From the NCBI GenBank assembly GCA_964476135.1, contig CAYYYG010000017.1, forward strand, positions 1-23,060: a stretch of DNA of 23,060 nt, given 5' to 3'. Every line of letters starts with the position of its first letter. The stretch's first letter is position 1. This document shows positions 1-7,991 of this stretch, piece by piece. Both the position numbers and the translations under genes were made by a program. The DNA is from CAYYYG01 sp964476135 (lineage in GTDB: Bacteria; Patescibacteriota; Microgenomatia; UBA1406; GWC2-37-13). The notes beneath the pieces were generated by a model. The model was not told the origin of the DNA. It ran no database searches and was given only the letters and a program-made list of their open reading frames with translations.

Positions 1-449
1 AATGGAAATATAGCGTATGTCGCCGCGGCATACAAGGCAGTAGTCCGACCTTCCTCGTGCAGGCTTATAATATAAATTACTGAGATTATTAAAAGAGAAA
101 ATATGGCGGAAATTAGCCTTCCCCATGCTTCTATTGAAATAATAGGCAATGCCTTATGTGCTCCGGCGAAAATGGCATTATAGATAGGAAATTCAACCAT
201 TCGGTAGCCTTCGGGGTTTTCATATCCTGTCTGGTTGCTGGAAATGTCATCGTATCTTGGGTGAAGTAGATCGAACCCATATTTTTCGAAATTCCGTGCA
301 ACCGCAGCCGTGTCGGCTTGACGCCACGAATGTAGGTCCGCAAGCGGGGTTGAAAGGCGATACAATCTAAATCCGAACGCTATTATAAGGATCATTAAAA
401 GAATTAACTTGTCGGCGCGCGGCAAAATAAGATTGGTACGTTTATCCAT
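1..449 (-). CDS. GT39 (PMT-family) membrane glycosyltransferase, partial
   Basis: The N-terminal 149 codons of a gene that runs off the left edge, read on the minus strand from the ATG at 449-447 with no stop. A membrane segment (residues about 15-26, LILLMILIIAFGF) is followed by a first external loop with the motif HSWRQADTAAVARNF (about residues 38-52). Such a loop, with acidic and arginine residues just after the first helix, is typical of the GT39/PMT family and of related bacterial polyprenyl-phosphate-sugar transferases. A second hydrophobic stretch lies around residues 112-125. Family members move a sugar from a polyprenyl-phosphate carrier onto protein or glycan on the outer face of the membrane. 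The ATG sits one base after the stop of the upstream ligase-like gene, so translational coupling is likely. The acceptor and sugar cannot be told from this fragment. Confidence 0.8.
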   Translation of the reverse strand, partial: MDKRTNLILPRADKLILLMILIIAFGFRLYRLSTPLADLHSWRQADTAAVARNFEKYGFDLLHPRYDDISSNQTGYENPEGYRMVEFPIYNAIFAGAHKALPIISIEAWGRLISAIFSLLIISVIYIISLHEEGRTTALYAAATYAIFP

Positions 450-450
450 A

Positions 451-1962
451 TTAAGTGGTCTCCATTTTTCTTTCAGCAGTGATTGCTCCGATGAATAACC
501 CTGATACCATCCAGAACGTATAAGCGACTTTCGATGCTTCAAAAACATCAATCATCACTGCATTTATAAGCAACCCTCCAAGACCAAACAAGTAGCTTAG
601 AAAGAGAATTTTCATTTTTCCGCTCGTAGTATTAGCCGCTATCCAAATAAGTTTGGAGATATTGAACAAAATTAGCGCAAATAGTAATGTCCCCAGAGCG
701 CCCACTTCACCAATACTCCTCAGGTAATCGTTATCGGTTGATTCCGTAATAGCCGAAGGACCAGCTCCGAAAACAGGATTTTTTAAGAAAGCATTTATTG
801 CCCGCGGCCATTCAACCTGAAGACGCGTGGAAAGCGAAATATCGGTCACAACCGTATTCTGCGACTTGAGGCCGGCCGATCTTGTCGCAAGAAGCTCCGC
901 TTCCTCGGAGGCGCTTAGCAATCGCTTTGACTGTGAAGCTTCCTTGCGAATTTCTTCTAGAAGTTTATCTTTAAGTAACTGATCGGTTACTCCGTTATCC
1001 TGCTTGGGAGCGATGCTTATTGCAATATATGAAGTTCCTGCCGGCAACTCTTTTGAGGTTATTTTTTGAGGAACGACCACTTCACCTGTTTGTTCGTTTA
1101 CAAAAAGCTGTTTGATCTGTACCGTTTTGAGCACTCTGTCAATTAGATTATTCGACAGGAAAAGTGTTAGTGCAGTCAGAATGCCAATAATTACAAAATG
1201 TTTAAATTTGCGATTATATAGCAGAAAGGCTGCAGTTGACATTGGGTAGGCACCGGTTGCCGATACACGGGAGGCTGTCAAGCTGATTACAAAAACAGAC
1301 AGCATAACCGCAAGATAAACGAGCTTCCAGCCTACATAAAAGTAAAATCCCAAAGCAATGGGGATAAGAAATACAAGGTATGCAGCGAGATCGTAGTGGC
1401 CGGCGAAGGTCGATGATACTCTGGCTTCAGGAGTAAGGATGAGTAGGTGGCCTTTTGCGAATTCCGGGTTCATGGTTGAAACAGCCGGCCATCCGGCAAA
1501 TTTTTGTCCTATGCCATAAATGCAGGTAAGTCCGAAAACAGCAATAACCAAATACATATATCTGATAAATTGTTTTCTTGACTTTATAAGTGAGCTGGCA
1601 ATGAAAAAGATAATCATGTATTCGATCCGACGTGCGGAATGCAGAAATCCCAGATGTTTATATATGACTGTTTTTTGAATATACGCTCCGAAGAGAAAGG
1701 CCAGGAATACGGCGATCCAGTAATATACAATCAATTTTAATAATGCTCTGTTAAGCGCGACTTTTCTTCTTAGTAACTGAATTACGAATACTATAACCAT
1801 CAGGGCTACATATATGTCTTCAGCACGAACGGCTATGTAGGTATAATCGATGATTCGGATCGGGAATTTTGGATATAGTGGCACGATGAAAATAAATCCA
1901 CCCATCAGCAGATGAAGGATGTTGTTATCTGCCCATTTTAGCGATTCTATAAGCTTCTTCAT
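451..1962 (-). CDS. O-antigen ligase/polymerase-like (Wzy_C) membrane protein
   Basis: 503-aa polytopic protein with roughly ten to twelve hydrophobic segments. Two Wzy_C family signatures are visible: STFAGHYDLAAYLVFLIP (about 184-201) before the central helices, and NPVFGAGPSAITEST followed by NDYLRSIGEVGALG (395-424). Relatives join or polymerise lipid-linked glycans at the outer face of the membrane, or attach glycans to surface proteins. Unusual is a long hydrophilic stretch of about 120 residues (275-395), rich in Lys/Glu/Ser, between two membrane segments; family members normally carry a large external loop here, but this one is long. The start overlaps the end of the GT2 gene by 38 bases, and the stop is one base before the GT39 gene, so the three form one operon. 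Ligase and polymerase cannot be told apart by sequence. Confidence 0.8.
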   Translation of the reverse strand: MKKLIESLKWADNNILHLLMGGFIFIVPLYPKFPIRIIDYTYIAVRAEDIYVALMVIVFVIQLLRRKVALNRALLKLIVYYWIAVFLAFLFGAYIQKTVIYKHLGFLHSARRIEYMIIFFIASSLIKSRKQFIRYMYLVIAVFGLTCIYGIGQKFAGWPAVSTMNPEFAKGHLLILTPEARVSSTFAGHYDLAAYLVFLIPIALGFYFYVGWKLVYLAVMLSVFVISLTASRVSATGAYPMSTAAFLLYNRKFKHFVIIGILTALTLFLSNNLIDRVLKTVQIKQLFVNEQTGEVVVPQKITSKELPAGTSYIAISIAPKQDNGVTDQLLKDKLLEEIRKEASQSKRLLSASEEAELLATRSAGLKSQNTVVTDISLSTRLQVEWPRAINAFLKNPVFGAGPSAITESTDNDYLRSIGEVGALGTLLFALILFNISKLIWIAANTTSGKMKILFLSYLFGLGGLLINAVMIDVFEASKVAYTFWMVSGLFIGAITAERKMETT

Positions 1963-2824
1963 AAGTTTTTATTAAGTATTTATTGTTTGTTAAATATCCT
2001 ATAATAATAGCTAATATTGCCTTTGCCTGCAGCATATATTTTAACATAAGTACCTGCCAATAGGGGAAATGCTTGTTATAGAAGTAAAATGATCCCCGGA
2101 ATACCTGCAGCACTGGGTATGTTTTTCCGGCACTTGATGCCGAGCCCAAGTGAATGAATTTTGCATCAGGGTAAAATTTTGTCAGATAGCCTTTATTTTT
2201 ACCTCGATACATTAGATCAACTTCCTCCATATACATAAAGATTTTTTCATCGAACCCGCCCAGAGAGTCGTATAAATCCTTTTTAGTTATAAAGCAGGCT
2301 CCCGATACCCAATCGGAGTAAGTTTCTCTATCTGGTGAAGATCTTGTTATGCCCCAATGGTCACCTCTCAAAAACTGCCAGGCAAACATATAGGGCAATG
2401 TATAAAAAGGTCCCGTTGAAGACTGAGGGGTATTGTCGGGATTTAGTAATTTTCCACCGGCAAAGCCAACCTTACTTTTTTCGTTTATGAATTTTTTATA
2501 TAAGGTGTCGATTGCATTATCTAATACGACCGTATCCGAGTTTAGGAAGAGTAAATATTTGCCCCTTGCTTCTTTTGCACCCTGATTATTTGCTCGACTG
2601 AATCCGGTGTTGTTTTTATTTTCAATCAGAACAATGTTTGGATGTTTTGCTTTATATGATCGCAGCATTTCAATCGAACCATCTTTCGAGTCGTTATCGA
2701 TAAGTATAAGTTCATAAGAACAGCTTATTTTCGATTTCAGTATAGACTCCAGGCAGTCGGAGGTGATTTTTTTCGTGTTAAATGAAATGATTATTATTGT
2801 TAGCTCGGGATTGTCCGGATTCAT
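1925..2824 (-). CDS. GT2-family glycosyltransferase (rhamnosyltransferase-like)
   Basis: 299-aa GT-A fold enzyme. It opens with the GT2 nucleotide-sugar binding strand (ELTIIIISFN, 7-16), followed by LIDNDSKDGS (41-50), the NNTGFSRANNQG region (71-82) and the acidic metal-binding stretch FLNSDTVV (93-100). Further on are WVSGACFI, LGGFDEKIFMYMEEVDL (general-base region) and a basic C-terminal tail with a hydrophobic helix, all as in WbbL-type rhamnosyltransferases. It should add a sugar from a nucleotide donor to a lipid-linked glycan on the cytoplasmic side. It leads the three-gene polysaccharide operon. A -10-like TATAAT lies only 7 bases upstream of the ATG, so the mRNA may have almost no leader. 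The exact donor is unknown; the nearby RmlC-like cupin is compatible with, but does not prove, a deoxysugar. Confidence 0.85.
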   Translation of the reverse strand: MNPDNPELTIIIISFNTKKITSDCLESILKSKISCSYELILIDNDSKDGSIEMLRSYKAKHPNIVLIENKNNTGFSRANNQGAKEARGKYLLFLNSDTVVLDNAIDTLYKKFINEKSKVGFAGGKLLNPDNTPQSSTGPFYTLPYMFAWQFLRGDHWGITRSSPDRETYSDWVSGACFITKKDLYDSLGGFDEKIFMYMEEVDLMYRGKNKGYLTKFYPDAKFIHLGSASSAGKTYPVLQVFRGSFYFYNKHFPYWQVLMLKYMLQAKAILAIIIGYLTNNKYLIKTYEEAYRIAKMGR

Positions 2825-2839
2825 GTTATATATTATAAT
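2811..2839 (+). promoter_or_regulatory. Sigma70-type promoter of tRNA-Met
   Basis: -35 TTGTCC (2811-2816), a 17-bp spacer and -10 TATAAT (2834-2839). Transcription would start near 2846, just before the mature 5' end at 2849. The -35 lies inside the start of the divergent GT2 gene. Confidence 0.65.
2832..2837 (-). promoter_or_regulatory. -10 box of the GT2 operon, shared palindrome
   Basis: Perfect TATAAT on the minus strand, 7 bases before the GT2 ATG. It is half of the 10-bp palindrome TATTATAATA (2831-2840), whose other strand supplies the tRNA -10. No convincing -35 is seen on this side. Confidence 0.45.
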
Positions 2840-2848
2840 AGAACTTGA

Positions 2849-2920
2849 GCCAGCATAGCTCAGAGGTAGAGCACTCGTTTCATAAGCGAATGGTCAGAGG
2901 TTCGATTCCTCTTGCTGGCA
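2849..2920 (+). tRNA. tRNA-Met (anticodon CAT), elongator type
   Basis: A complete 72-nt cloverleaf. The acceptor stem GCCAGCA/TGCTGGC pairs fully, the D stem is GCTC/GAGC, the anticodon loop TTCATAA carries CAT, and the T arm is AGAGG-TTCGATT-CCTCT, with discriminator A. The anticodon stem has one C-A mismatch at its top. The paired 1-72 position and the absence of three G-C pairs in the anticodon stem argue against an initiator. tRNA-Ile2 (lysidine-modified CAT) cannot be fully excluded. The 3' CCA is not encoded (the discriminator is followed by CAA), so a CCA-adding enzyme is required. Confidence 0.93.
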
Positions 2921-2968
2921 CAATACAAATTGGAATAAGCGATCCAATATTAATAAATTAGATTTATT

Positions 2969-3520
2969 ATGAAGACATTAAATAAACAAGATATTATAAG
3001 CTCGCAGAAATCGACTGTATACGTTCAGGATTATTCGGCACAGCAAGTAATTGAAGGCGTTAAAGTAGTCGATGTAAAGCGTTTTAACGGTCCGGACGGA
3101 TCATTGGAAGAGCTTATGAGACTTGACGGAAACGGTGAGATGGTTATGTTTCCTGGTTTTAAGCTACAGCAGGTCAATCGATCCCGTTTAATGCCGGGGA
3201 GTATTAAGGCCTGGCATCTACATTATAATCAGGAGGATATATGGTATGCTGATCCGGAGGATCATCTCATTTTAGGACTATGGGACGTGCGCGAGGGGTC
3301 AAAAACTGCTGATAAAAAAATGAAAATCATACTCGGTGGCGGTTATTCTAAGCTAGTATATATCCCAAGAGGTGTCGCACATGGTGTTACTAATAAGTCT
3401 ACGCAAACCGGAACCGTATTCTATTTCATAAATCAGCAATTCAATCTAGCGGATCCTGATGAAAGACGTTTGCCGTGGGATGCAGCCGGGGCAGAATTTT
3501 GGGAAGTCGAAAAGGGCTGA
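2969..3520 (+). CDS. RmlC-like cupin (dTDP-4-dehydrorhamnose 3,5-epimerase family)
   Basis: 183-aa single-domain cupin. Family landmarks in order: the WHLHYNQ stretch (82-88), matching the RGLHFQ region with the catalytic His (probably H85); LGLWDVREGS (103-111), matching the DVRxGS strand; YIPRGVAHGV (131-140), matching PxGFAHGF with a second His (H138); and DERRLPWDAAG (164-174), matching the C-terminal WDDP region. True RmlC epimerises the C3 and C5 positions of a dTDP-4-keto sugar. This copy is divergent: the Arg of RGLH is replaced and the N-terminal substrate-binding strand differs, so the substrate should be left open. It follows the tRNA by 48 bases and has no clear Shine-Dalgarno; a weak TTGGAA/TAAATT pair (2930-2959) is a possible promoter. 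It converges on ftsK with 7 bases between stops. The polysaccharide genes across the tRNA suggest a role in surface sugars. Confidence 0.75.
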   Translation: MKTLNKQDIISSQKSTVYVQDYSAQQVIEGVKVVDVKRFNGPDGSLEELMRLDGNGEMVMFPGFKLQQVNRSRLMPGSIKAWHLHYNQEDIWYADPEDHLILGLWDVREGSKTADKKMKIILGGGYSKLVYIPRGVAHGVTNKSTQTGTVFYFINQQFNLADPDERRLPWDAAGAEFWEVEKG

Positions 3521-3527
3521 TTAATAT

Positions 3528-5729
3528 TTATTGACTTTGTATTTCCTGAGGAATTTCAATACTCGTGTCTGCATTCATAGGTCTTTTAACTACTTCTCTG
3601 GGCTTAGAACCTTCCGCCGGACTTACATAGCCTGCCGCTTCAAGTTCATCAAGTAACCGTGCGGCGCGTGCGTAGCCTACTTTCAGTCTCCGCTGAAGCA
3701 GAGAAGCTGAGGCCTTGTCGAACTGGGAAATAATTTCAACTGCCTGATTGAATAATGGGTCTTGATCACCACCGGCGCCTCCGGCAGCCATTGTACCCGC
3801 AGCTCCGCCGGAATTTGTACCCTGGGTCAGAATTTCCTCCATATAATGAACCTCCGGCACCTGGGCTTTGAGGAATTTTACAACTTCAGAAACCTCTTTT
3901 TCGGTTATAAAAGGACCCTGAATACGACGCGGTTTAGCCTGATCTGCCGGAAGGTAAAGCATGTCGCCTTTGCCGAGCAGTTTTTCTGCTCCCGGGGTAT
4001 CGATAATAACTCGTGAGTCGACTAGGGAGGAAACGCTAAAGGCTACTCTTGTTGGTATATTGGCTTTCATAAGACCGGTAATAACATCGACAGAGGGGCG
4101 CTGTGTTGCTAATACCAAATGTATGCCAGTAGCTCTTGCCATCTGGGCTATGCGCGTTATAAGTTCCTCAGCGTCGCTTGAGGCGAATATCATAAGATCG
4201 GCGAGTTCGTCAATGACGAAAACTATGTAAGATTTTTTCTGAATCCCTGGTATTTTGTTATATCCGTCGAGATTTCTTACACCGACTTTGGCAAACTCTT
4301 TATATCTGTTTTCCATTTCTCCAACGGTCCATCGAAGGGCCGAAAGAATTTTTGCCGGCTCGACGATAACTTCCGTTAGCAGATGCGGTATGCCGTTGTA
4401 GAGCGATAATTCGACTCGTTTCGGATCGACGAGAATCATTTGAAGTTCTGAAGGCTTTGTTCTGAAAAGAAATGTAGTGATCCAAGCATTGAGAATAACA
4501 GACTTACCTGAGCCAGTTGTACCGGCGATAAGTACGTGGGGCATTCTCCCTATACTATACGCCTTCGGTTCACCCGAAACATCAAGCCCAAGTGGTACGA
4601 GTAGGGGATCATTATCATTCGAGAAAGCTGATGACGCCAGCAACTGCTTAACGGTTACAATCTCCGGTCTGATATTCGGAATTTCAATCCCGACAAGGGA
4701 TCGGCCGGGGATTGGCGCTTCGATACGTACTGCACCTGTCGGGGCTGCGAGTGCAAGTGCCAAGTCGTTACTGAGCGCAGTTATTTTGGAGAGCTTTGTA
4801 CCCATCGTTATTTCAAGCGCATATTGAGTAACGGCCGGACCGTAATTTACTTCAGACACGCGTGCTCTTATGCCGAAGCTATCGAGAGTTTTTTCGATAA
4901 TATCGGCATTTTTATTGACATCGCCCCTGAGAGCCTCTTTCTGGTTTACATCCATCAATAGATTAAGCGGCGGATAGATCCAGGTTGCCGACTGGTTTTG
5001 GGCTGTTGGAGTCTTGAGCTTCAAATCTTTCATCTCTTTAACCTGTGGAGGGACCATTTTTGCGGCGGCCGGCTGGATAGCAGGGTTGATAGCCGGTTTA
5101 GCAACTGGCTTAGCTTCGTCCTGAATAAAGGTTTCCGGTTTTTTGTCGTTTGCAGCTTCCTTCTTATTCGTTTTCATTTTTTTAGGTTCGAATAAAGTCC
5201 GAAGCAAGTAATTTTTCACGAAATGTACGGCTATTTGTACAGACTTAACAGAAAGTATTACAAAGGCATCCACCGAAGTGTCAAGGAATAAAACCAGACC
5301 AATGATGAAGCTGACAAATAGAATTAGCATTGCTCCCAATGTGGAAAAATCCGCTTTGAGGCTTTCGTAAATCGCCCTACCCCAGCTGCCTGTTTCAAGT
5401 ATTCCGAGCATGGCAATAAACAGAAGCAGCGAGCCGATGCTTATGTGATACTTCATTAGTTTTATTTTTTTAGAACCAAAGAAGTGAATAGAAAACATGA
5501 TGATTATCAGAGGTGCTACAATCGCAAGAATTCCGAACTTTTCAAGCATTAATAATTTGATAGAAGGAAGGAGGCGACTGTCTCCGGCGATTGCTGAGGC
5601 GGTAAAGAAGGAAAAAAGTGCTAAAATTCCGATTGCGAGTATAAAAAATCCGATCAAGCCAAGAATGGTGCGATTATTTATTTTGGGGCTTATAAATGGA
5701 ATCCTAAAGAGTTTTTTTCGTCGGGGCAT
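3528..5729 (-). CDS. ftsK: DNA translocase FtsK/SpoIIIE
   Basis: A complete 733-aa translocase from the ATG at 5729-5727 (MPRRKKLF). The reading frame can be extended 12 codons to a TTG at 5765, but that codon lacks support and the ATG gives the usual basic N-terminus. Four membrane helices lie within about residues 20-165. Then come a short Pro/Lys/Ala linker (about 185-245), far shorter than in E. coli FtsK, and the motor: Walker A GTTGSGKS (about 403-410), Walker B IVFVIDELADL, and MARATGIHLVLATQRPSVDVITG. The C-terminal gamma winged helix (about 655-715, with LQRRLKVGYARAARLLDELE) reads the polar KOPS sequences. The protein pumps chromosome ends through the closing septum and activates dimer resolution. 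The start codon and codons 2-6 are buried in a long hairpin, so translation may be controlled. The gene follows pnp by 47 bases. Confidence 0.95.
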   Translation of the reverse strand: MPRRKKLFRIPFISPKINNRTILGLIGFFILAIGILALFSFFTASAIAGDSRLLPSIKLLMLEKFGILAIVAPLIIIMFSIHFFGSKKIKLMKYHISIGSLLLFIAMLGILETGSWGRAIYESLKADFSTLGAMLILFVSFIIGLVLFLDTSVDAFVILSVKSVQIAVHFVKNYLLRTLFEPKKMKTNKKEAANDKKPETFIQDEAKPVAKPAINPAIQPAAAKMVPPQVKEMKDLKLKTPTAQNQSATWIYPPLNLLMDVNQKEALRGDVNKNADIIEKTLDSFGIRARVSEVNYGPAVTQYALEITMGTKLSKITALSNDLALALAAPTGAVRIEAPIPGRSLVGIEIPNIRPEIVTVKQLLASSAFSNDNDPLLVPLGLDVSGEPKAYSIGRMPHVLIAGTTGSGKSVILNAWITTFLFRTKPSELQMILVDPKRVELSLYNGIPHLLTEVIVEPAKILSALRWTVGEMENRYKEFAKVGVRNLDGYNKIPGIQKKSYIVFVIDELADLMIFASSDAEELITRIAQMARATGIHLVLATQRPSVDVITGLMKANIPTRVAFSVSSLVDSRVIIDTPGAEKLLGKGDMLYLPADQAKPRRIQGPFITEKEVSEVVKFLKAQVPEVHYMEEILTQGTNSGGAAGTMAAGGAGGDQDPLFNQAVEIISQFDKASASLLQRRLKVGYARAARLLDELEAAGYVSPAEGSKPREVVKRPMNADTSIEIPQEIQSQ

Positions 5730-5761
5730 ACATTTTATTGTATAGCTCCCGACGAAAAAAA
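5712..5761 (-). promoter_or_regulatory. Long hairpin over the ftsK translation start
   Basis: A perfect 14-bp inverted repeat, TTTTTTTCGTCGGG at 5712-5725 against CCCGACGAAAAAAA at 5748-5761. It continues inward through two G-C pairs (5726-5727 with 5745-5746) and a 5-bp stem ATACA/TGTAT (5728-5732/5739-5743) around a 6-base loop, with only two single-base bulges: about 21 pairs in all. In the mRNA the inner pairs hold the ATG and the 3' arm holds codons 2-6. The T run is on the 5' side and the A run on the 3' side in both directions, so it is not an intrinsic terminator. Sequestration of the start site is an inference. Confidence 0.7.
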
Positions 5762-5776
5762 TCAATCATCAGATCG

Positions 5777-7864
5777 TCAGATCATCCGTAGATTAATGCG
5801 GTTCTGCTGATCTATCTGATAAACTTCGACTTTAACTCTTTGGCCGATGGAAACGACATCTTCCGGTCGCTTTACATAGCCTTTTCCCATCTTGGAAACG
5901 TGGACAAGACCCTCTTTTCCTGGAAGTATTTCAACGAATGCTCCGAAAGGAAGCATGCGCTTCACTGGTCCTTCAAATATTTCACCAACCTGGACTTCGC
6001 GGACCATATTGGTAATAGTTTGTGCGGCCATTTCGACTTTGTCTTTGTCTATACCGGTTATCGTGACTTTGCCATCATCGGAAACATCGATCTCAGTTTC
6101 CGTTTTTGCAATAAGTGCACGGATAGTTTTGCCGCCGGGGCCTATGATTTCACCGATTTTTTCTTGTGGAGGTGTAAGTACGACAACTTTTGGCGCAAAC
6201 CTTGAAAGTTCGGTTCTTGGCGCAAGTAGTGCCGCTTTCATGACATCGAGAATTTTCATTCTCGCGATTTTTGCTTTTTCAAGCGTTTCTTCCATCATTT
6301 TGTCGGTTAAACCTTTGTTTTTGACATCGAGCTGTATGGCGGTGATGCCCTTGTCTGTGCCCGTCACCTTAAAGTCCATTTCTCCCGAAAAATCTTCGAT
6401 ACCCATGATGTCTGTGAGCAGGATGTAGTCGTCATCCGACTTACTCATAAGACCGATCGAAATTCCGGCAACCGGCGACTTGATCGGAACACCAGCATCC
6501 ATAAGGGCCATAGTCGAGCCACATGTCGATGCCATTGATGTTGAACCGTTAGACGATAAGACTTCCGATACTACACGAATCGTGTATGGGAAGTCTTTTT
6601 CGGCCGGCAGCATCGGTTCTACTGCTTTTTCCGCAAGAGCGCCGTGGCCGATTTCGCGCCTTGAAGGAAAGCCGACTCTCCCTGTTTCACCTACGGAGTA
6701 GGGAGGCATATAATAATGATGTATATATCTTTCGGTAACAATCCCTTCCGGGCCTTCAACTAGCTGTCCCATGCTGGGAGCGCCAAGGGTAACTATAGAT
6801 AGTACTTGAGTGTTACCTCTTTGGAATATAGCTGAACCGTGGGTGCGTGGCAAAACACCGACTTCTACATAAAGCTCTCGAATATCGTCCGGACCACGCC
6901 CATCGATTCTTTTTTTGGTTTTCAAGGTGTTTTCCTTGATCATTTGTTTGGTAAGATAATCGATCGCGTTTACGATTGCTTTTTTATCGAATTCTTCCTT
7001 GTGGGCTTCATAGATATCGCGTACCACGACTTCAAGCGCTTCCTCATCTTCGGTTTCTTTGGAGGCTTTTTGAAGAAGAAGCTTATTCATATCTTCAAGA
7101 TAATCCTTCATCAGGATCTGGCGCAATTTTTCGTCGAGAAGCGTGTTTTTAGGAGCTTCTTTGGTCATGCCTGCTTTTGCTCGGAAATTTTCGATAAAAT
7201 CGATAATTCTTCCGTTTTCCGCTTTCGCCATTTTCAGACCTTCGAGAATGACACTTTCCGGCAGTTCTTCGGCCTTGGTTTCTATCATTTGTACTTTATC
7301 CTTGGTTGAAGATACAACCAGATCCAGCGCGGAGTATTTTTCGTCCTCTTCGGTAGGGTTGACTACCAAATTGCCTTCTCCACTACCGTTCGCTCGAACA
7401 TAACCGACTCTTGTCGTGCTTATCGGACCGTTCCATGGGACCGGTGAAAGATGGAGGGCTGCAGAAACAGCAATTGACGATAATATTTCCGGGGAATTGA
7501 CTCCGTCTACTGAAAGCAGAGTGATAATAACCTGAATATCTCGCCTGTAACCTTTCTCAAAAAGCGGTCTGATTGACCGGTCGATCAATCTGCCTTTGAG
7601 AATAGCATCGTCGGTGGGTTTTCCTTCGCGTTTTACCCAGCGTGAGCCTTTGATCCGGCCGCCGGCGTAAAGTTTCTCCACATATTCTATGTGAAGGGGG
7701 AGATAGTCGATATCTTCATGATCGTCTCCAACCGTAACTGTTACTAATACACAGGTGTCTCCGAGTCTGGCAAAGACAGATGTGGTTGCGTACTGGGCTA
7801 ATTTGCCAGTCTGCAGGGTTAGTTTTCGTCCATTTATATCTATGGACTCTTCGATGACTTTCAT
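5777..7864 (-). CDS. pnp: Polyribonucleotide nucleotidyltransferase (PNPase)
   Basis: 695-aa PNPase with the full domain order: a first RNase PH domain (EYVEKLYAGGRIKGSRWVKR; GRLIDRSIRPLF), an all-helical linker, a second RNase PH domain with the catalytic stretch GIEDFSGEMDFKVTGTDKG, a KH domain with the GPGGKTIRAL loop, and an S1 domain (VGEIFEGPVKRMLPFGAFVEI). It ends directly after the S1 fold, without the acidic tail many bacteria have. It phosphorolytically degrades RNA from the 3' end and can add 3' tails. It follows rpsO by 147 bases, the classic rpsO-pnp pair. The ATG at 7864 is preceded by no obvious Shine-Dalgarno but by a structured leader. Confidence 0.97.
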   Translation of the reverse strand: MKVIEESIDINGRKLTLQTGKLAQYATTSVFARLGDTCVLVTVTVGDDHEDIDYLPLHIEYVEKLYAGGRIKGSRWVKREGKPTDDAILKGRLIDRSIRPLFEKGYRRDIQVIITLLSVDGVNSPEILSSIAVSAALHLSPVPWNGPISTTRVGYVRANGSGEGNLVVNPTEEDEKYSALDLVVSSTKDKVQMIETKAEELPESVILEGLKMAKAENGRIIDFIENFRAKAGMTKEAPKNTLLDEKLRQILMKDYLEDMNKLLLQKASKETEDEEALEVVVRDIYEAHKEEFDKKAIVNAIDYLTKQMIKENTLKTKKRIDGRGPDDIRELYVEVGVLPRTHGSAIFQRGNTQVLSIVTLGAPSMGQLVEGPEGIVTERYIHHYYMPPYSVGETGRVGFPSRREIGHGALAEKAVEPMLPAEKDFPYTIRVVSEVLSSNGSTSMASTCGSTMALMDAGVPIKSPVAGISIGLMSKSDDDYILLTDIMGIEDFSGEMDFKVTGTDKGITAIQLDVKNKGLTDKMMEETLEKAKIARMKILDVMKAALLAPRTELSRFAPKVVVLTPPQEKIGEIIGPGGKTIRALIAKTETEIDVSDDGKVTITGIDKDKVEMAAQTITNMVREVQVGEIFEGPVKRMLPFGAFVEILPGKEGLVHVSKMGKGYVKRPEDVVSIGQRVKVEVYQIDQQNRINLRMI

Positions 7865-7898
7865 CGTTTTAATGTTGTATCCCCGAGAGTGCTTGCAG

Positions 7899-7963
7899 TC
7901 TCATTGACCTAAACAAACTTTCCCCATAGTTCCCGATATAGAGAATTGTTTAGATTAATGAGA
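7899..7963 (-). promoter_or_regulatory. Stem-loop in the pnp 5' leader
   Basis: Imperfect inverted repeat of 17 bp, 7899-7915 against 7947-7963. In the pnp mRNA it gives 15 Watson-Crick pairs, one G-U and one mismatch, closing a 31-base loop, and it ends 34 bases before the pnp ATG. In E. coli the pnp leader carries a long stem-loop cut by RNase III that allows PNPase to repress its own mRNA; this element has the right place and size for a similar role, which is inferred. Confidence 0.6.
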
Positions 7964-7985
7964 AGCTAGCAGATTTAGGGGAAAA

Positions 7986-7991
7986 ATTATA
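7986..7991 (-). promoter_or_regulatory. Candidate -10 box for pnp
   Basis: TATAAT on the minus strand between rpsO and pnp. It would start transcription near 7979, upstream of the leader stem-loop. No good -35 is found at 17 bp, so it may be chance in an AT-rich gap. Confidence 0.3.

Noticed and set aside
131..343. A 70-residue minus-strand reading frame in the left end
   Set aside because: It lies in another frame inside the GT39 gene, whose own frame is open from 449 to the edge and has clear family motifs.
2849..2920. Initiator tRNA-fMet
   Set aside because: The first acceptor pair is matched and the anticodon stem lacks the three G-C pairs of initiators.
2929..2948. Hairpin ATTGGA/TCCAAT after the tRNA as its terminator
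   Set aside because: Only 6 bp with an 8-base loop and no following T run; at best a processing or chance structure.
5712..5761. The ftsK hairpin as a bidirectional intrinsic terminator
   Set aside because: In both reading directions the T run precedes the stem and the A run follows it, the opposite of a terminator. The 3' arm is also coding.
5730..5765. Upstream TTG at 5765 as the ftsK start
   Set aside because: It would add 12 residues with no family match and pass through the hairpin arm; the ATG at 5729 gives a normal basic N-terminus.
5892..6428. Long plus-strand open frame (178 codons) opposite pnp
   Set aside because: Antisense to the conserved second RNase PH and KH regions of pnp, with no own motif; a shadow of codon bias.
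6839..7309. Plus-strand open frame of 156 codons opposite pnp
   Set aside because: Phe/His-rich antisense shadow of the PNPase helical domain, with no start signal or recognisable domain.
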